From NCBI RefSeq assembly GCF_004570865.1, contig NZ_SPQS01000001.1:186001-250000 (forward strand): 64,000 nt of DNA, given 5' to 3'. Shown piece by piece: positions 34,024 through 43,172 of this stretch. The notes under the pieces were generated by a model. The model did no database searches. It saw only the letters and a list, made by a program, of their open reading frames with translations, and was not told where the DNA came from. Each line of letters begins with the position of its first letter. Positions within the stretch are counted from its first letter, which is position 1. This stretch comes from Bradyrhizobium frederickii (GTDB taxonomy: Bacteria > Pseudomonadota > Alphaproteobacteria > Rhizobiales > Xanthobacteraceae). The position numbers and the translations under genes were made by a program.

Positions 34024-34680
34024 ATGACGCCGCATTTTGGCCTTCCCGAGTTCGGCTTCCTGTTGCGTGGGCTGCAATGGACGGTGCTGCTGACGCTGGT
34101 CGCGTTTGCGGGCGGCTGCACGGCGGGGCTGGCTGTCGCGTTGCTGCGCACCTGTGGTCACAGGAGCGTGGAATGGATCACTCGCATTTACATCGGGATA
34201 TTCCAGGGCACTCCGCTGCTGCTGCAACTTTTCGTCGTGTATTACGGATTGGCGCTGACCGGGCTGAAGCTCGACGCTTTCGTCGCGGTCGCGATCGGTT
34301 TCACCGTGAACGCCTCAGCCTTTCTCGGCGAGATCTGGCGCGGCGCGATCCAGGCCGTGCCGCGCGGCCAGACCGAGGCGGCGATGGCGCTCGGACTGCA
34401 CTATTCGTCGCGGATGCGCGACATCGTGCTGCCGCAGGCGATCCGCATCTCGCTGCCGGCGACCATCGGCTATCTCGTTCAGCTCATCAAGGGCACCTCG
34501 CTCGCCGCCATCGTCGGCTTCATCGAGCTCGCCCGCGCCGGTCAGATCGTTTCGAACCAGACCTTCCAGCCGCTGCTCGTCTTCGGCGTGGTCGGCGCAA
34601 TGTATTTCATCCTCTGCTGGCCACTGTCGTGGTGGGGCAGTCGGATGGAGGCCCGGCTCGCCATGGCCGGTCAAAGGTAG
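34024..34680 (+). CDS. Polar amino-acid type ABC transporter permease, second
   Basis: 218 residues, paralogue of the preceding permease; ATG 34024 with AGGGGGAG upstream. It shows IYIGIFQGTPLLLQLFVVYYGLAL, the typical periplasmic-side motif, and the coupling loop EAAMALGLHYSSRMRDIVLPQAIRISLP. The pair would form a heterodimer. Ends WGSRMEARLAMAG. It is separated from the binding protein gene by 52 bases that contain a good AGGAGGAGG site. Confidence 0.88.
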   Translation: MTPHFGLPEFGFLLRGLQWTVLLTLVAFAGGCTAGLAVALLRTCGHRSVEWITRIYIGIFQGTPLLLQLFVVYYGLALTGLKLDAFVAVAIGFTVNASAFLGEIWRGAIQAVPRGQTEAAMALGLHYSSRMRDIVLPQAIRISLPATIGYLVQLIKGTSLAAIVGFIELARAGQIVSNQTFQPLLVFGVVGAMYFILCWPLSWWGSRMEARLAMAGQR

Positions 34681-34732
34681 GAACGGCGCACCTGCCCAAT
34701 CAAACACAGCCATCACCAGGAGGAGGAAGTTC

Positions 34733-35560
34733 ATGTTGTTTTCACTCAACCGTCGCCAGTTCGGCATTGCGCTGTTGATGCTGGTGGCCATCGCCGTCGC
34801 AGGTAAATCGCAGGCGGGCACGCTGGAAGATGTCAAGAAAAAGGGCGTCGTCGTCATCGGCATTCAGGGCGACAATCCGCCCTGGGGCTATGTCGATAGC
34901 TCGGGAAAGCAGGATGGCATCGATGCCGACATGGGCCGCGCCTTCGCTGAATATCTCGGTGTCAAGGCCGAGTTCGTCCCGCTGGCCGTGGCCAATCGCA
35001 TTCCGGCGCTGACCACAGGCCGCGTCGACATCCTGTTCGCAACCATGGCCATGCTGCCCGAGCGCGCAAAGGCGGTGCAGTATTCCAAGCCCTATGTCGC
35101 CAACGAGATCACGCTTGTCGCCGCCCAGGCGACCCCGATCAACAGCAATACCGACATGGGCAAATTCGTCATCGGCGTTCCCAGGTCTTCCACGCAGGAT
35201 ACTCAGGTGACCAACAACGCCCCGCCCGGGACCGAGATCCGCAGGTTCGACGATGACGCGGCCACGATCCAGGCGCTGCTTTCCGGCCAGGTCCAGGCCG
35301 TCGGTGCGAACTTGTTTTATCCCCAGCGTCTCAACGCCGCAAAGCCGGAACTTGGCTTCGGGCCCAAGCTTCACTTCACCGCATTGTACAACGGGGCCTG
35401 CACGCGCCTAGGCGACAAGGAGTGGAACGAGACGGTCAACACATTCATCGACCAGATCAAGTCGAACGGCAAGTTGGCCACTTTCTACGCCAAATGGATG
35501 AAGGTCCCGGTGCCGGTCTTCCCCGACTCCGTTCCCGGCGTTCCCTTCACCGTCCAGTAG
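34733..35560 (+). CDS. Polar amino-acid type ABC transporter substrate-binding protein
   Basis: 275 residues, type II periplasmic binding protein. Signal peptide MLFSLNRRQFGIALLMLVAIAVAGKSQA; although it holds NRRQFG the consensus fits Sec better than Tat. Mature protein starts GTLEDVKKKGVVVIGIQGDNPPWGY, the usual first lobe, and ends DQIKSNGKLATFYAKWMKVPVPVFP. A very strong AGGAGGAGG lies nine bases before ATG 34733, implying higher expression than the other subunits. Ligand-contact residues are not diagnostic. Confidence 0.88.
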   Translation: MLFSLNRRQFGIALLMLVAIAVAGKSQAGTLEDVKKKGVVVIGIQGDNPPWGYVDSSGKQDGIDADMGRAFAEYLGVKAEFVPLAVANRIPALTTGRVDILFATMAMLPERAKAVQYSKPYVANEITLVAAQATPINSNTDMGKFVIGVPRSSTQDTQVTNNAPPGTEIRRFDDDAATIQALLSGQVQAVGANLFYPQRLNAAKPELGFGPKLHFTALYNGACTRLGDKEWNETVNTFIDQIKSNGKLATFYAKWMKVPVPVFPDSVPGVPFTVQ

Positions 35561-35617
35561 TCACTGCGAGCGGCCGACGCGATCTGCGTTGGCCGCCGCC
35601 CAACGGGGGAGACCAGC

Positions 35618-36364
35618 ATGCAGGACCAGATCCTGATCGAAATGAAGGGCGTGCAGAAGTGGTACGGCGGGTACCAGGCTCTCCGCGACGTCGATCTAAC
35701 CGTGCGCAGAGGTGAAAAGATCGTGCTCTGCGGTCCGTCCGGTTCGGGCAAGTCGACGCTGATCCGCTGTATCAACCGCCTGGAGGCGATCCAGCAGGGC
35801 AGTATCGTGGTGAACGGCCATCGGCTGGACGACAGCATCAAGGCAATCGATGTCGTACGTCAGGATGTCGGGATGGTCTTTCAGAGCTTCAACCTTTTCC
35901 CACATATGACGGTCTTGCAGAATTGCATGCTCGCGCCTATCCGCGCGCGCCGCATCAGCAAAACCGAGGCGGAGGCGACCGCGCGAAAATATCTCGAGCG
36001 CGTGCGCATCGGTGATCAGGCCGAGAAATATCCGGCTCAGCTTTCGGGCGGTCAGCAACAGCGCGTCGCGATCGCGCGTGCGCTCTGCATGCAGCCCAAG
36101 GTGATGCTGTTTGACGAGCCGACCTCGGCTCTTGACCCTGAGATGGTCAAGGAGGTGCTCGATACGATGATAGGCCTCGCCAATGACGGCATGACCATGA
36201 TTTGCGTCACCCACGAGATGGGCTTTGCTCGCCAGGTTGCCGATCGCGTCATCTTCATGGCTGAAGGGCAGATCATCGAGGAAGGCGCGCCCGAAGCGTT
36301 CTTCCGCAATCCACAGCACGCCCGCACCAAGCAGTTCCTTGGCGAAATCCTCGCCCATCACTGA
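35618..36364 (+). CDS. Polar amino-acid type ABC transporter ATP-binding protein (GlnQ/HisP class)
   Basis: 248 residues. Walker [10 protein letters not shown], signature LSGGQQQRV, Walker [17 protein letters not shown], His switch CVTHEMGFA: full GlnQ/HisP set. It has the GlnQ-type loop [16 protein letters not shown]. It would energise the permease pair at 33345 and 34024. It is close in sequence to the ATPase at 62012, so the two transporter sets are related. Dehydroquinase begins 13 bases after it. Confidence 0.9.
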   Translation: MQDQILIEMKGVQKWYGGYQALRDVDLTVRRGEKIVLCGPSGSGKSTLIRCINRLEAIQQGSIVVNGHRLDDSIKAIDVVRQDVGMVFQSFNLFPHMTVLQNCMLAPIRARRISKTEAEATARKYLERVRIGDQAEKYPAQLSGGQQQRVAIARALCMQPKVMLFDEPTSALDPEMVKEVLDTMIGLANDGMTMICVTHEMGFARQVADRVIFMAEGQIIEEGAPEAFFRNPQHARTKQFLGEILAHH

Positions 36365-36377
36365 ACGGAGTTCTTCT

Positions 36378-36827
36378 ATGAGTCGTCTCGTCTACGTCCT
36401 CAACGGGCCAAATCTCAATCTGCTTGGCAAGCGCCAGCCCCACATCTACGGTCACGAGACGCTTGCGGACGTGGAGCGGGATTGCCGGGCGCTGGCCAAG
36501 GAGCTCGCACTGGAGCTACGCTTTCACCAGTCGAACAAGGAATACGAGCTGATCGACTGGATCCACGAGGCGCGCGAGACTGCGGCCGGCATCGTGATGA
36601 ATCCCGCCGCCTTCACCCATACGTCGGTCGCCATCCTGGACGCTCTGAACACGTTCGAGGGGACGGTGATCGAGGTGCACATTTCCAACGTGCACAAGCG
36701 CGAGGAATTCCGCCACCACTCGTTCGTGTCCAAACGGGCTGACGGGGTCATCGCCGGGTTCGGCACACAGGGCTATCTGCTCGGTCTGCGTCGTGTGGCC
36801 AAGCTGCTTGACGAGAAAAAGGGATAG
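36378..36827 (+). CDS. aroQ: 3-dehydroquinate dehydratase, type II
   Basis: 149 residues, the standard length, from ATG 36378. The type II signature is intact: [18 protein letters not shown] carries the catalytic Arg and Tyr, [16 protein letters not shown] the substrate-binding Asn, and [17 protein letters not shown] the catalytic His. It interconverts 3-dehydroquinate and 3-dehydroshikimate and acts as a dodecamer in the cytoplasm. Type II enzymes are used in quinate catabolism as well as synthesis; its place in this operon favours a catabolic role. Seven bases separate it from the oxidoreductase. Confidence 0.92.
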   Translation: MSRLVYVLNGPNLNLLGKRQPHIYGHETLADVERDCRALAKELALELRFHQSNKEYELIDWIHEARETAAGIVMNPAAFTHTSVAILDALNTFEGTVIEVHISNVHKREEFRHHSFVSKRADGVIAGFGTQGYLLGLRRVAKLLDEKKG

Positions 36828-36833
36828 CATCCT

Positions 36834-37868
36834 ATGAGTGCACCCGTCCGCCTGTCGGTGATGGGAGCAGGTCTCATCGGCAGGCGACACATCGAGCACA
36901 TTCTCGCGCGGCCGGAGGCGGTACTGTCGTCGATCGTCGATCCGGCTCCGGCGGCACGCGAGCTGGCGCTTTCGCTGAACGTGAACTGGTTTCCGTCCTT
37001 TCAGGACATGCTCTCCGGAAACCGGCCGGAGGGGGTGGTTGTGGCGACCCCCAACCAGATGCACGTGGCCAACGGCATGGATTGTATCGCTGCAGGCATC
37101 CCGGCGCTGATCGAGAAGCCGTTAGCGGATGACGTCGTGGCTGCACAGGCGTTGGTCGAAGCCTCCGAGCGTGTGGGCGTGCCGCTGCTCACCGGCCATC
37201 ATCGCCGCCACAACCCGATGATCCAGCGCGCCAAGGCGGAGATCGACAGCGGCAAGCTCGGTCAAATCGTATCGGTGCATGGCATGTTCTGGCTGATCAA
37301 GCCGGACGATTATTTCGATGTGGCCTGGCGCCGCGAGAAAGGAGCGGGGCCCATTTTCCTGAATCTCATCCACGATGTCGACCTGTTGCGGTATCTGTGC
37401 GGGGATATCGTCGCAGTACAGGCTGCCCAATCCAATCGGCTGCGTGGAAATGCGGTCGAAGAGACCGCGGTGATCATCCTGCACTTCGCTTCCGGCGCGT
37501 TGGGAACGGTCAATGTCTCCGATACCATCCAGTCGCCTTGGAGCTGGGAATTCACGGCTGGTGAGAACCCGGCGTACAGTCATACGCAGGAGACCTGCTA
37601 CCAGATCGGCGGCACGAGGGCATCGCTGGCTATTCCGCAACTCGATCTGTGGCATCACCCAAGCGAGCCCAGCTGGTGGGCACCGATTGAGCGGGAGCGG
37701 TTGAGGTACGAGATGGGAGACCCGCTTGGCCTGCAGATCGCCAATTTCTGTGGGATTATCCGCGGTACGGCCGCGCCTGTGGTGAGCGGGCGCGAGGGGC
37801 TGAAAACCCTCAGAGTGATCGACGCCGTCAAACGCGCGGCGGAAACTGGAGAGTTCGTGTCGGTTTGA
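36834..37868 (+). CDS. Gfo/Idh/MocA family oxidoreductase
   Basis: 344 residues, NAD(P)-dependent. N-terminal Rossmann fold GAGLIGRRHIEHIL, the family EKP motif in ALIEKPLADDVV, and the C-terminal alpha/beta domain with catalytic Lys/His type region NLIHDVDLLRYLCGD. Members oxidise sugars, inositols and other cyclic polyols, so a cyclic substrate such as quinate or an inositol-like acid would fit. It closes the operon; 466 bases without a gene follow. Confidence 0.88.
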   Translation: MSAPVRLSVMGAGLIGRRHIEHILARPEAVLSSIVDPAPAARELALSLNVNWFPSFQDMLSGNRPEGVVVATPNQMHVANGMDCIAAGIPALIEKPLADDVVAAQALVEASERVGVPLLTGHHRRHNPMIQRAKAEIDSGKLGQIVSVHGMFWLIKPDDYFDVAWRREKGAGPIFLNLIHDVDLLRYLCGDIVAVQAAQSNRLRGNAVEETAVIILHFASGALGTVNVSDTIQSPWSWEFTAGENPAYSHTQETCYQIGGTRASLAIPQLDLWHHPSEPSWWAPIERERLRYEMGDPLGLQIANFCGIIRGTAAPVVSGREGLKTLRVIDAVKRAAETGEFVSV

Positions 37869-38334
37869 TATCCGGAAAGTACAGGCATCAACGTCGGAGC
37901 ATCGAGATTATCGCGCACTCGACATTGGCGGACGATCAAGGCCCCGCCAATAGGAAGTGCAACCAAGCACTATGATCGCGCGACGAATGCCCATTTCGGT
38001 CAGAGAAGCCCGGTGGTACGACGAATAAGCCATTGATTGTTCTTTACCCGTGGCTGTCTCTTAATCAGCGGAGTCCCGATCTTCGTCTCCGATCCCAATA
38101 TCGACGCGACGGATTGTTTTTGGAGCGCTGGCGAGCACGACACTGCCGCCGTCTTATGCGCTGTGCTGAAGCAAGATGCATTCGAGCAGACCATTAATCT
38201 CGTTTATGTCGCAAATTTTCACTTCCAATTTTACTTCGCAAAATCCCGCCCTTAGCCTCACGCACAACTGATCACATCCGCAGCCGGTCAATGGCGATCG
38301 GGGCGAACGTTCATCGTAACCAATGAGGGTTGCC
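37869..38334. other. 466-base gap before the polyamine-type transporter operon
   Basis: Lower in G/C than the neighbours and with no supported gene. It contains a tandem repeat at 38213-38225 and 38226-38237 (AATTTTCACTTC, then AATTTTACTTC), placed about 100 bases upstream of the transporter start, as a regulator binding site could be. Confidence 0.4.
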
Positions 38335-39684
38335 ATGTCTGACAGGATTAAGGAGACATCCACTTCCGATCCGGCGGGAACGGAAGCGAGATCTGTGAAA
38401 AAGCCGAGCCGGCGCACGCTGTTGAAGGGCGCGGCGGCCGTTGCAGGCGCAGCAGCGGGATCGGACGTGATCCGCGGTTTCCCGACCATCTGGGCGCAGG
38501 AGATCAAGGATATCGAGCTGCGCCATGTCGGCGTCTCCTACTCGGTGGTGAAGGCGATCGGCGACCAGGCCGCCAAGGATCTCGGCTTCAAGGTGACGAT
38601 GCAGAACCTCGACACCTCCGCGGCCATCAATCGCTTCATAAGCCAGCCTAATACGGTCGACATCGCCGATCTCGAGGGCTGGCAAGCCAAGCTCGCGGCC
38701 AAGCGCGGCGTGATCCAGGGCATCGAGGTCAAGAAGATCAAGGAGTTCGACAACATCCTGCCGATCTTCACCAAGGGCGAGATCGACGGCCACAAGATTC
38801 CGCGTCAGGGCATCTCGCCCTATGAGGCCATGTACATCTCCAAGCCCGACGCCACCGATCTGCACGACGGCGTCACGGAATGGGCGACCTTCCTGCCGCA
38901 GGTCTACAACGCCGACTCCATCGGCTATCGGCCCGACCTGGTCGGCCATGAAGTGACCGAGTGGAAGGATCTGATCGATCCCAAGTTCAAGGGTAAGGCC
39001 GCGATCCTCGACGTGCCCGCGATCGGCATCATGGACGCCGCCCTCTGCTTCGAAAGCGCCGGGCTGATCAAGTACGGAAACAAGGGCAACATGACCAAGG
39101 AGGAGATCGACTTCACCTGCAACAAGCTGATCGAGCTGAAGAAGCAGGGTCAGTTCCGCGCGACCTGGACCACCTTTGACCAGTCGGTGCAGCTGATGGC
39201 GGCGGGGGAAGTGGTCATCCAGTCGATGTGGTCGCCGGCGGTTGCGGCCGTCCGCGTCAAGGAAATCCCCTGCGTCTACGCGCCTGTGAACGTCAAAAAC
39301 GGCAAGGAAGGCTATCGCGGCTGGTGCAACGGCATGGGCCTGATGAAGCATCTGTCCGGCAAGAAGCTCGACGCGGCCTATGAATATCTCAACTGGTATC
39401 TCTCGGGCTGGCAGGGCGGCTTCGTCGCGCGCTACGGCTATTACAGCCCGGTGCCCTCGACCGCGAAGAAATTCCTGACGCCGGCGGAATGGGCGTTCTG
39501 GTACGAGGGCCAGCCCGCGCCCGAGGTTGTCAACGATCCCTACGGTGTCGCGATGGAGAAGGCCGGCACCAAGCGTGACGGCGGCTCGTTCCTCGACCGC
39601 GTCAAGAACATTTCGTGCTGGAACACGCTGATGGACGAGGCCGCCTACATGAACAAGCGCTGGAACGACTTCAAGGTGGCCTGA
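38335..39684 (+). CDS. Polyamine-type ABC transporter substrate-binding protein, Tat-exported
   Basis: 449 residues from ATG 38335 (an ATG four codons earlier is possible). The Tat motif is RRTLLKGAAA, preceded by a charged leader (SVKKPS) and followed by an Ala-rich core, so it is exported folded. The mature part resembles PotD/extracellular solute-binding protein family 1 (ISPYEAMYISKP, WKDLIDPKFKGKAAILDVPA, AGEVVIQSMWSPAVAAV). Ligand is probably an organic amine or related base; unknown. It heads an operon of two permeases and an ATPase, followed by a molybdenum hydroxylase. Confidence 0.88.
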   Translation: MSDRIKETSTSDPAGTEARSVKKPSRRTLLKGAAAVAGAAAGSDVIRGFPTIWAQEIKDIELRHVGVSYSVVKAIGDQAAKDLGFKVTMQNLDTSAAINRFISQPNTVDIADLEGWQAKLAAKRGVIQGIEVKKIKEFDNILPIFTKGEIDGHKIPRQGISPYEAMYISKPDATDLHDGVTEWATFLPQVYNADSIGYRPDLVGHEVTEWKDLIDPKFKGKAAILDVPAIGIMDAALCFESAGLIKYGNKGNMTKEEIDFTCNKLIELKKQGQFRATWTTFDQSVQLMAAGEVVIQSMWSPAVAAVRVKEIPCVYAPVNVKNGKEGYRGWCNGMGLMKHLSGKKLDAAYEYLNWYLSGWQGGFVARYGYYSPVPSTAKKFLTPAEWAFWYEGQPAPEVVNDPYGVAMEKAGTKRDGGSFLDRVKNISCWNTLMDEAAYMNKRWNDFKVA

Positions 39685-39711
39685 AATCTGCTTTCCCTGA
39701 CCTGAAGCGAT

Positions 39712-39737
39712 GCACCGGCGCCGTCACGCGCCGGTGC
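39712..39737 (+). other. Intercistronic hairpin between binding protein and permease
   Basis: GCACCGGCGC (39712-39721) pairs with GCGCCGGTGC (39728-39737), a perfect 10-bp stem with a 6-base loop, 28 bases past the binding-protein stop. No T-run. Placed like the hairpin at 1082, it may raise the amount of binding protein over permeases. Confidence 0.5.
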
Positions 39738-39767
39738 GAGAAGACCGACTTCGAGGCGTTTGCCGCT

Positions 39768-40646
39768 ATGCAGTCCAGTCAAACTCCGCCACGCGCAAAT
39801 CTCGCCGGCTGGTTCTATGTCGCGCCGCTGGTCCTGGTGCTCGTGCCGTTCTTCGTAGCGCCGATCCTGGTCGTGCTAGCCGCGAGCTTCTTCGCCACCG
39901 ATGGCTTTGGCGGGCTGACACCCGGCTTCACGCTCGCAAGCTACGTCGAGGTGCTGCACTCAGCGCTGACGCTGAAACTGTATCTGGCGACCATCAAGTT
40001 CACCGTGTTGACCTGGATCTGCACGCTGATCATCGGCTTCTTCGTCGCCTACTTTCTGGTGTTTCACGTCCGCAACCAGCTGCTCGCGATCGGCCTGTTC
40101 CTCTTGTGCACCGTGCCGTTCTGGACCTCGAACATTATCCGCATGATTTCCTGGATCCCGCTGCTCGGAAAAGAGGGTCTGATCAACCAGGCGCTGCTTG
40201 GAATGGGCGTGATCCGTCAGCCCCTGGAAGTGCTGCTGTTCTCTGATCTTGCTGTCGTCATCGCCTATGTCCACCAGCTCACGATCTTCATGGTCGTGCC
40301 GATCTTCAATTCCATGGCGCGGATCGACAAGAAGCTGATCGAGGCCGCGATAGACGCCGGCGCCAGCCGTTTCGACATCATGCGCCTGATCGTGGTGCCG
40401 ATGTCCAAGAGCGGCATCGCGCTCGGCACCATCTTCGTGGTCTCGATCGTGATGGGCGATTTCTTCGTGGTGAAAGTGATGTCCGGCGGTGGCTCGGCCT
40501 CGGTGGTCAGTGCCTTCTACGAGGACGTCGGCGTGCTGCAATATCCGACCGCGGCGGCGAGCGCCGTGCTGCTGACGCTGGTGCTGGTCGCGATCGTCTC
40601 GCTGATCCTGCGCACCGTCGACATCAGGCAGGAGATTACGCGATGA
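39768..40646 (+). CDS. Polyamine-type ABC transporter permease (PotB class)
   Basis: 292 residues from ATG 39768; the longer in-frame extension upstream overlaps the preceding gene and lacks homology. First helix near WFYVAPLVLVLVPFFVAPILVVL, six helices in all. The coupling-loop EAA motif is EAAIDAGASRFDIMRLIVVPMSKSGI near residue 195. It pairs with the next permease, whose start overlaps its stop by four bases. Confidence 0.88.
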   Translation: MQSSQTPPRANLAGWFYVAPLVLVLVPFFVAPILVVLAASFFATDGFGGLTPGFTLASYVEVLHSALTLKLYLATIKFTVLTWICTLIIGFFVAYFLVFHVRNQLLAIGLFLLCTVPFWTSNIIRMISWIPLLGKEGLINQALLGMGVIRQPLEVLLFSDLAVVIAYVHQLTIFMVVPIFNSMARIDKKLIEAAIDAGASRFDIMRLIVVPMSKSGIALGTIFVVSIVMGDFFVVKVMSGGGSASVVSAFYEDVGVLQYPTAAASAVLLTLVLVAIVSLILRTVDIRQEITR

Positions 40647-41548
40647 GCGCGGTTCTCGCCGACATGCCGAAAGGCGATATGTCCAAGACGGTCGCGCCCG
40701 CGACGACCAAGGCTATCGCGCCCAGCATGGGCGGCCGTCCCTGGACGTTCTACGTGCTGGCGACGCTGTTCGCTGCATACGTGATCGCGCTCTACGGCCC
40801 GATGTTCTGTATCTACATCCTGTCGTTCCAGGATATCCGCGGCGGTCTCGTCTTCCCGATGAAAGGCCACTCGCTGCACTGGTTCGTCGATCTCTTCACT
40901 CAGGTGCGGACCGGCGACGTCAAGGGCTCGTTCGACCGCTCGATCAAGCTCGCAATCATCGTCACCATCATCACCGTCGTGGTCTCGTTCCTCGCTGGCC
41001 TCGGCTTCCGCAAGCGCTTTCGCGGCGACACCTTTGTTTTCTACATGATGATCGGCAGCCTCGTCGCGCCAGGTCTCGTGCTCGGCCTCGGCACGGGTCT
41101 TCTGTTTCAGGCCCTCGGGCTGAACGCAAGCTGGTACACCTCGGCACTTGGCGCACAGCTCTCCTGGACGCTGCCGTTCGGCGTGCTCGTGATGTTCGCG
41201 GTGATGTCGCGCTTCAACCATGTCTGGGAGGAGGCGGCCTACGATCTCGGCGCCAGCCGCTGGCAGTCGATCCGGCTGGTGATGATCCCGGTGCTGGCGC
41301 CAGGCCTCGTCGCGGTGGCGCTGTTCGGCTTCACGCTGTCCTATGACGAGTTCGCGCGCAGCCTCCAGACCGCGGGTTCGATGAACACCTTGCCGCTGGA
41401 AATTTGGAGCATGACGCTGAACGTCACCTCGCCCTCGCTCTACGCGCTCGGCACGGTGACCACCATCGTCTCCTTCGTCGTCATCGGTGCGAGCCTCGGT
41501 ACCATCGTGCTGATCCAGAAAAGGCGCGGCAGCGCGACAAAGGGTTAG
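40643..41548 (+). CDS. Polyamine-type ABC transporter permease (PotC class)
   Basis: 301 residues; ATG overlaps the upstream stop. N-terminal lead is unusually long before the first helix (FYVLATLFAAYVIALYGPMFCIYILSF). The EAA motif EEAAYDLGASRWQSIRLVMIPVLAPGL is present near 195-220. Together with the preceding permease it forms the channel. The C-terminus is a basic KRRGSATKG. Two bases separate it from the ATPase start at 41551. Confidence 0.88.
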   Translation: MSAVLADMPKGDMSKTVAPATTKAIAPSMGGRPWTFYVLATLFAAYVIALYGPMFCIYILSFQDIRGGLVFPMKGHSLHWFVDLFTQVRTGDVKGSFDRSIKLAIIVTIITVVVSFLAGLGFRKRFRGDTFVFYMMIGSLVAPGLVLGLGTGLLFQALGLNASWYTSALGAQLSWTLPFGVLVMFAVMSRFNHVWEEAAYDLGASRWQSIRLVMIPVLAPGLVAVALFGFTLSYDEFARSLQTAGSMNTLPLEIWSMTLNVTSPSLYALGTVTTIVSFVVIGASLGTIVLIQKRRGSATKG

Positions 41549-41550
41549 GA

Positions 41551-42657
41551 ATGAAGAGCGATCGCGGCGATATCGAACTGGCGGGCGTCTGCAAGAGCTT
41601 TGACGGCGCGACCTACGTGGTCGACGGCGTCAATCTGAAGATCGCGGACGGCGCCTATTGCTGCTTTATCGGCCCGTCCGGCTGTGGCAAGACCACGATC
41701 CTGCGCATGATCGCCGGCCATGACGACCCGACCGCCGGCGAGATCGTGATCGGCGGCCAGAACGTCGTCGGGCTTGCGCCGGTGCAACGGCGCACCGCGA
41801 TGATGTTTCAGTCTTACGCGCTGTTCCCGCATCTGACCGTGCGGGAGAACATCGCCTTTGCACTTCGCGTGCGCGGCCAGTCCAAGTCCGATCGGCTGCG
41901 CGCAGCGGATGCCATGATCGAGAAGGTCAGGCTGACGCAGTTCGCCGACCGCTTGCCGGCCCAGCTTTCCGGCGGCCAGCAGCAGCGTGTGGCGCTGGCG
42001 CGGGCCGCGATCACCGAGCCGCGCGTGCTGCTGCTCGACGAGCCGCTGTCAGCGCTCGACGAGCAGCTCCGTGTCCAGATGCGCCAGGAGCTGCGGCGGA
42101 TGCAGCAGGAGCTCGGCATCACCTTCATCCACGTCACCCATACCCAGCTCGAGGCGATTGCGCTGGCCGACCTCGTCGTCGTGATGGAGCAGGGCAAGAT
42201 CAAGCAGGCGGGCCCGGCGCGCGAGGTCTACGCGCATCCGCACGATCGCTATGTCGCCGAGTTCATGGGCGGGCAGAACGTGTTGTCGGGCCGCGTCGAG
42301 AAGGTCAACGGCGCGAGCTTCACGCTCGCGCGGGCCGCACCTGATGGCATCGAGGTGCCGTTGCGGCCACGCTCGGCCGTCAGCGTCGGCGACAAGGTCG
42401 ATATCGCGGTGCGCCGCGACGACGTCGCGCTGGTCCGGCCCGGCAGAGACTTGCCTCCGGGTTGCACAACCTCGCTGCCGAGCCGCGTGCTCGCGATCGA
42501 ATACCAGGGCTATTTCGTCAAGGTCATGCTCGACACGGTGCCGGACGACGAGTTCGTCGCCTACGTGCCGGAAAAGACCTTCTTCGCAGATCCCTTCGCC
42601 GTAGGCGATGTCGTGATGGCCACATGGGCCACCGGCAGCGCGTTGCCACTCGCCTGA
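41551..42657 (+). CDS. Polyamine-type ABC transporter ATP-binding protein (PotA class)
   Basis: 368 residues from ATG 41551 preceded by GGGTTAGGA. Walker A GPSGCGKTT, signature LSGGQQQRV, Walker B VLLLDEPLSALDEQL, switch VTHTQLEA. The C-terminal TOBE-type beta domain (from about 250, AEFMGGQNVLSGRVEKV) is typical of PotA/MalK ATPases and may regulate transport. It completes the transporter, and 21 bases later the molybdenum hydroxylase genes begin, suggesting imported compound is hydroxylated directly. Confidence 0.9.
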   Translation: MKSDRGDIELAGVCKSFDGATYVVDGVNLKIADGAYCCFIGPSGCGKTTILRMIAGHDDPTAGEIVIGGQNVVGLAPVQRRTAMMFQSYALFPHLTVRENIAFALRVRGQSKSDRLRAADAMIEKVRLTQFADRLPAQLSGGQQQRVALARAAITEPRVLLLDEPLSALDEQLRVQMRQELRRMQQELGITFIHVTHTQLEAIALADLVVVMEQGKIKQAGPAREVYAHPHDRYVAEFMGGQNVLSGRVEKVNGASFTLARAAPDGIEVPLRPRSAVSVGDKVDIAVRRDDVALVRPGRDLPPGCTTSLPSRVLAIEYQGYFVKVMLDTVPDDEFVAYVPEKTFFADPFAVGDVVMATWATGSALPLA

Positions 42658-42678
42658 AGACCCGTCGCGCACAGGAGC

Positions 42679-43170
42679 ATGACCGTGCAGATATCCTTTA
42701 CCCTCAACGGCCGCCCCACCACCGTGGATGTCGAACCGGCGACGCTCGTCGCCGAGCTGCTGCGCGAGCAGCTCAACCTGACCGGCACCCATATCGGCTG
42801 CGACACCAGCCAATGTGGCGCCTGCGTGGTGCATCTCGACGGCCTGCCGGTGAAGAGCTGCACGCTGCTGGCGCCCGCGCTCGACGGCGCGACGCTGCTG
42901 ACCATCGAAGGCCTGCAAGGCGCGCCGGGCTCGAACCTGATGCATCCGATGCAGGAGGCGTTTCGCGAGCATCACGGCCTGCAATGCGGCTTCTGTACGC
43001 CGGGCATGCTGATGACGGCGGTCGCGCTGGCTGCCGAGAAGCCTGATTTGACCGAGGCCGAGGTCCGTCACGGCCTCGAAGGCAATATCTGCCGCTGCAC
43101 CGGCTACCAGAACATCGTGGTTTCCGTGATGGCCGGCGCTGCCGCCATGAACGCCGCCAAGGGAGAGTGA
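42679..43170 (+). CDS. Molybdenum hydroxylase small subunit, two [2Fe-2S] clusters (CoxS/XdhC-type)
   Basis: 163 residues. The plant-ferredoxin type cluster is bound by [15 protein letters not shown] and C62, and the second cluster by CGFCTPGML and CRCTGYQNI. It relays electrons from the molybdenum centre of the large subunit to the FAD of the medium subunit. Length and motifs match small subunits of the xanthine dehydrogenase family. Ribosome site AGGAGC lies upstream. It is directly followed by the broken large-subunit gene, two bases after its stop. Confidence 0.92.
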   Translation: MTVQISFTLNGRPTTVDVEPATLVAELLREQLNLTGTHIGCDTSQCGACVVHLDGLPVKSCTLLAPALDGATLLTIEGLQGAPGSNLMHPMQEAFREHHGLQCGFCTPGMLMTAVALAAEKPDLTEAEVRHGLEGNICRCTGYQNIVVSVMAGAAAMNAAKGE

Positions 43171-43172
43171 CC

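Noticed and set aside
36225..36377. Longer N-terminus for the dehydroquinase
   Set aside because: The extension lies within the preceding ATPase gene; the family starts at the [12 protein letters not shown] segment.
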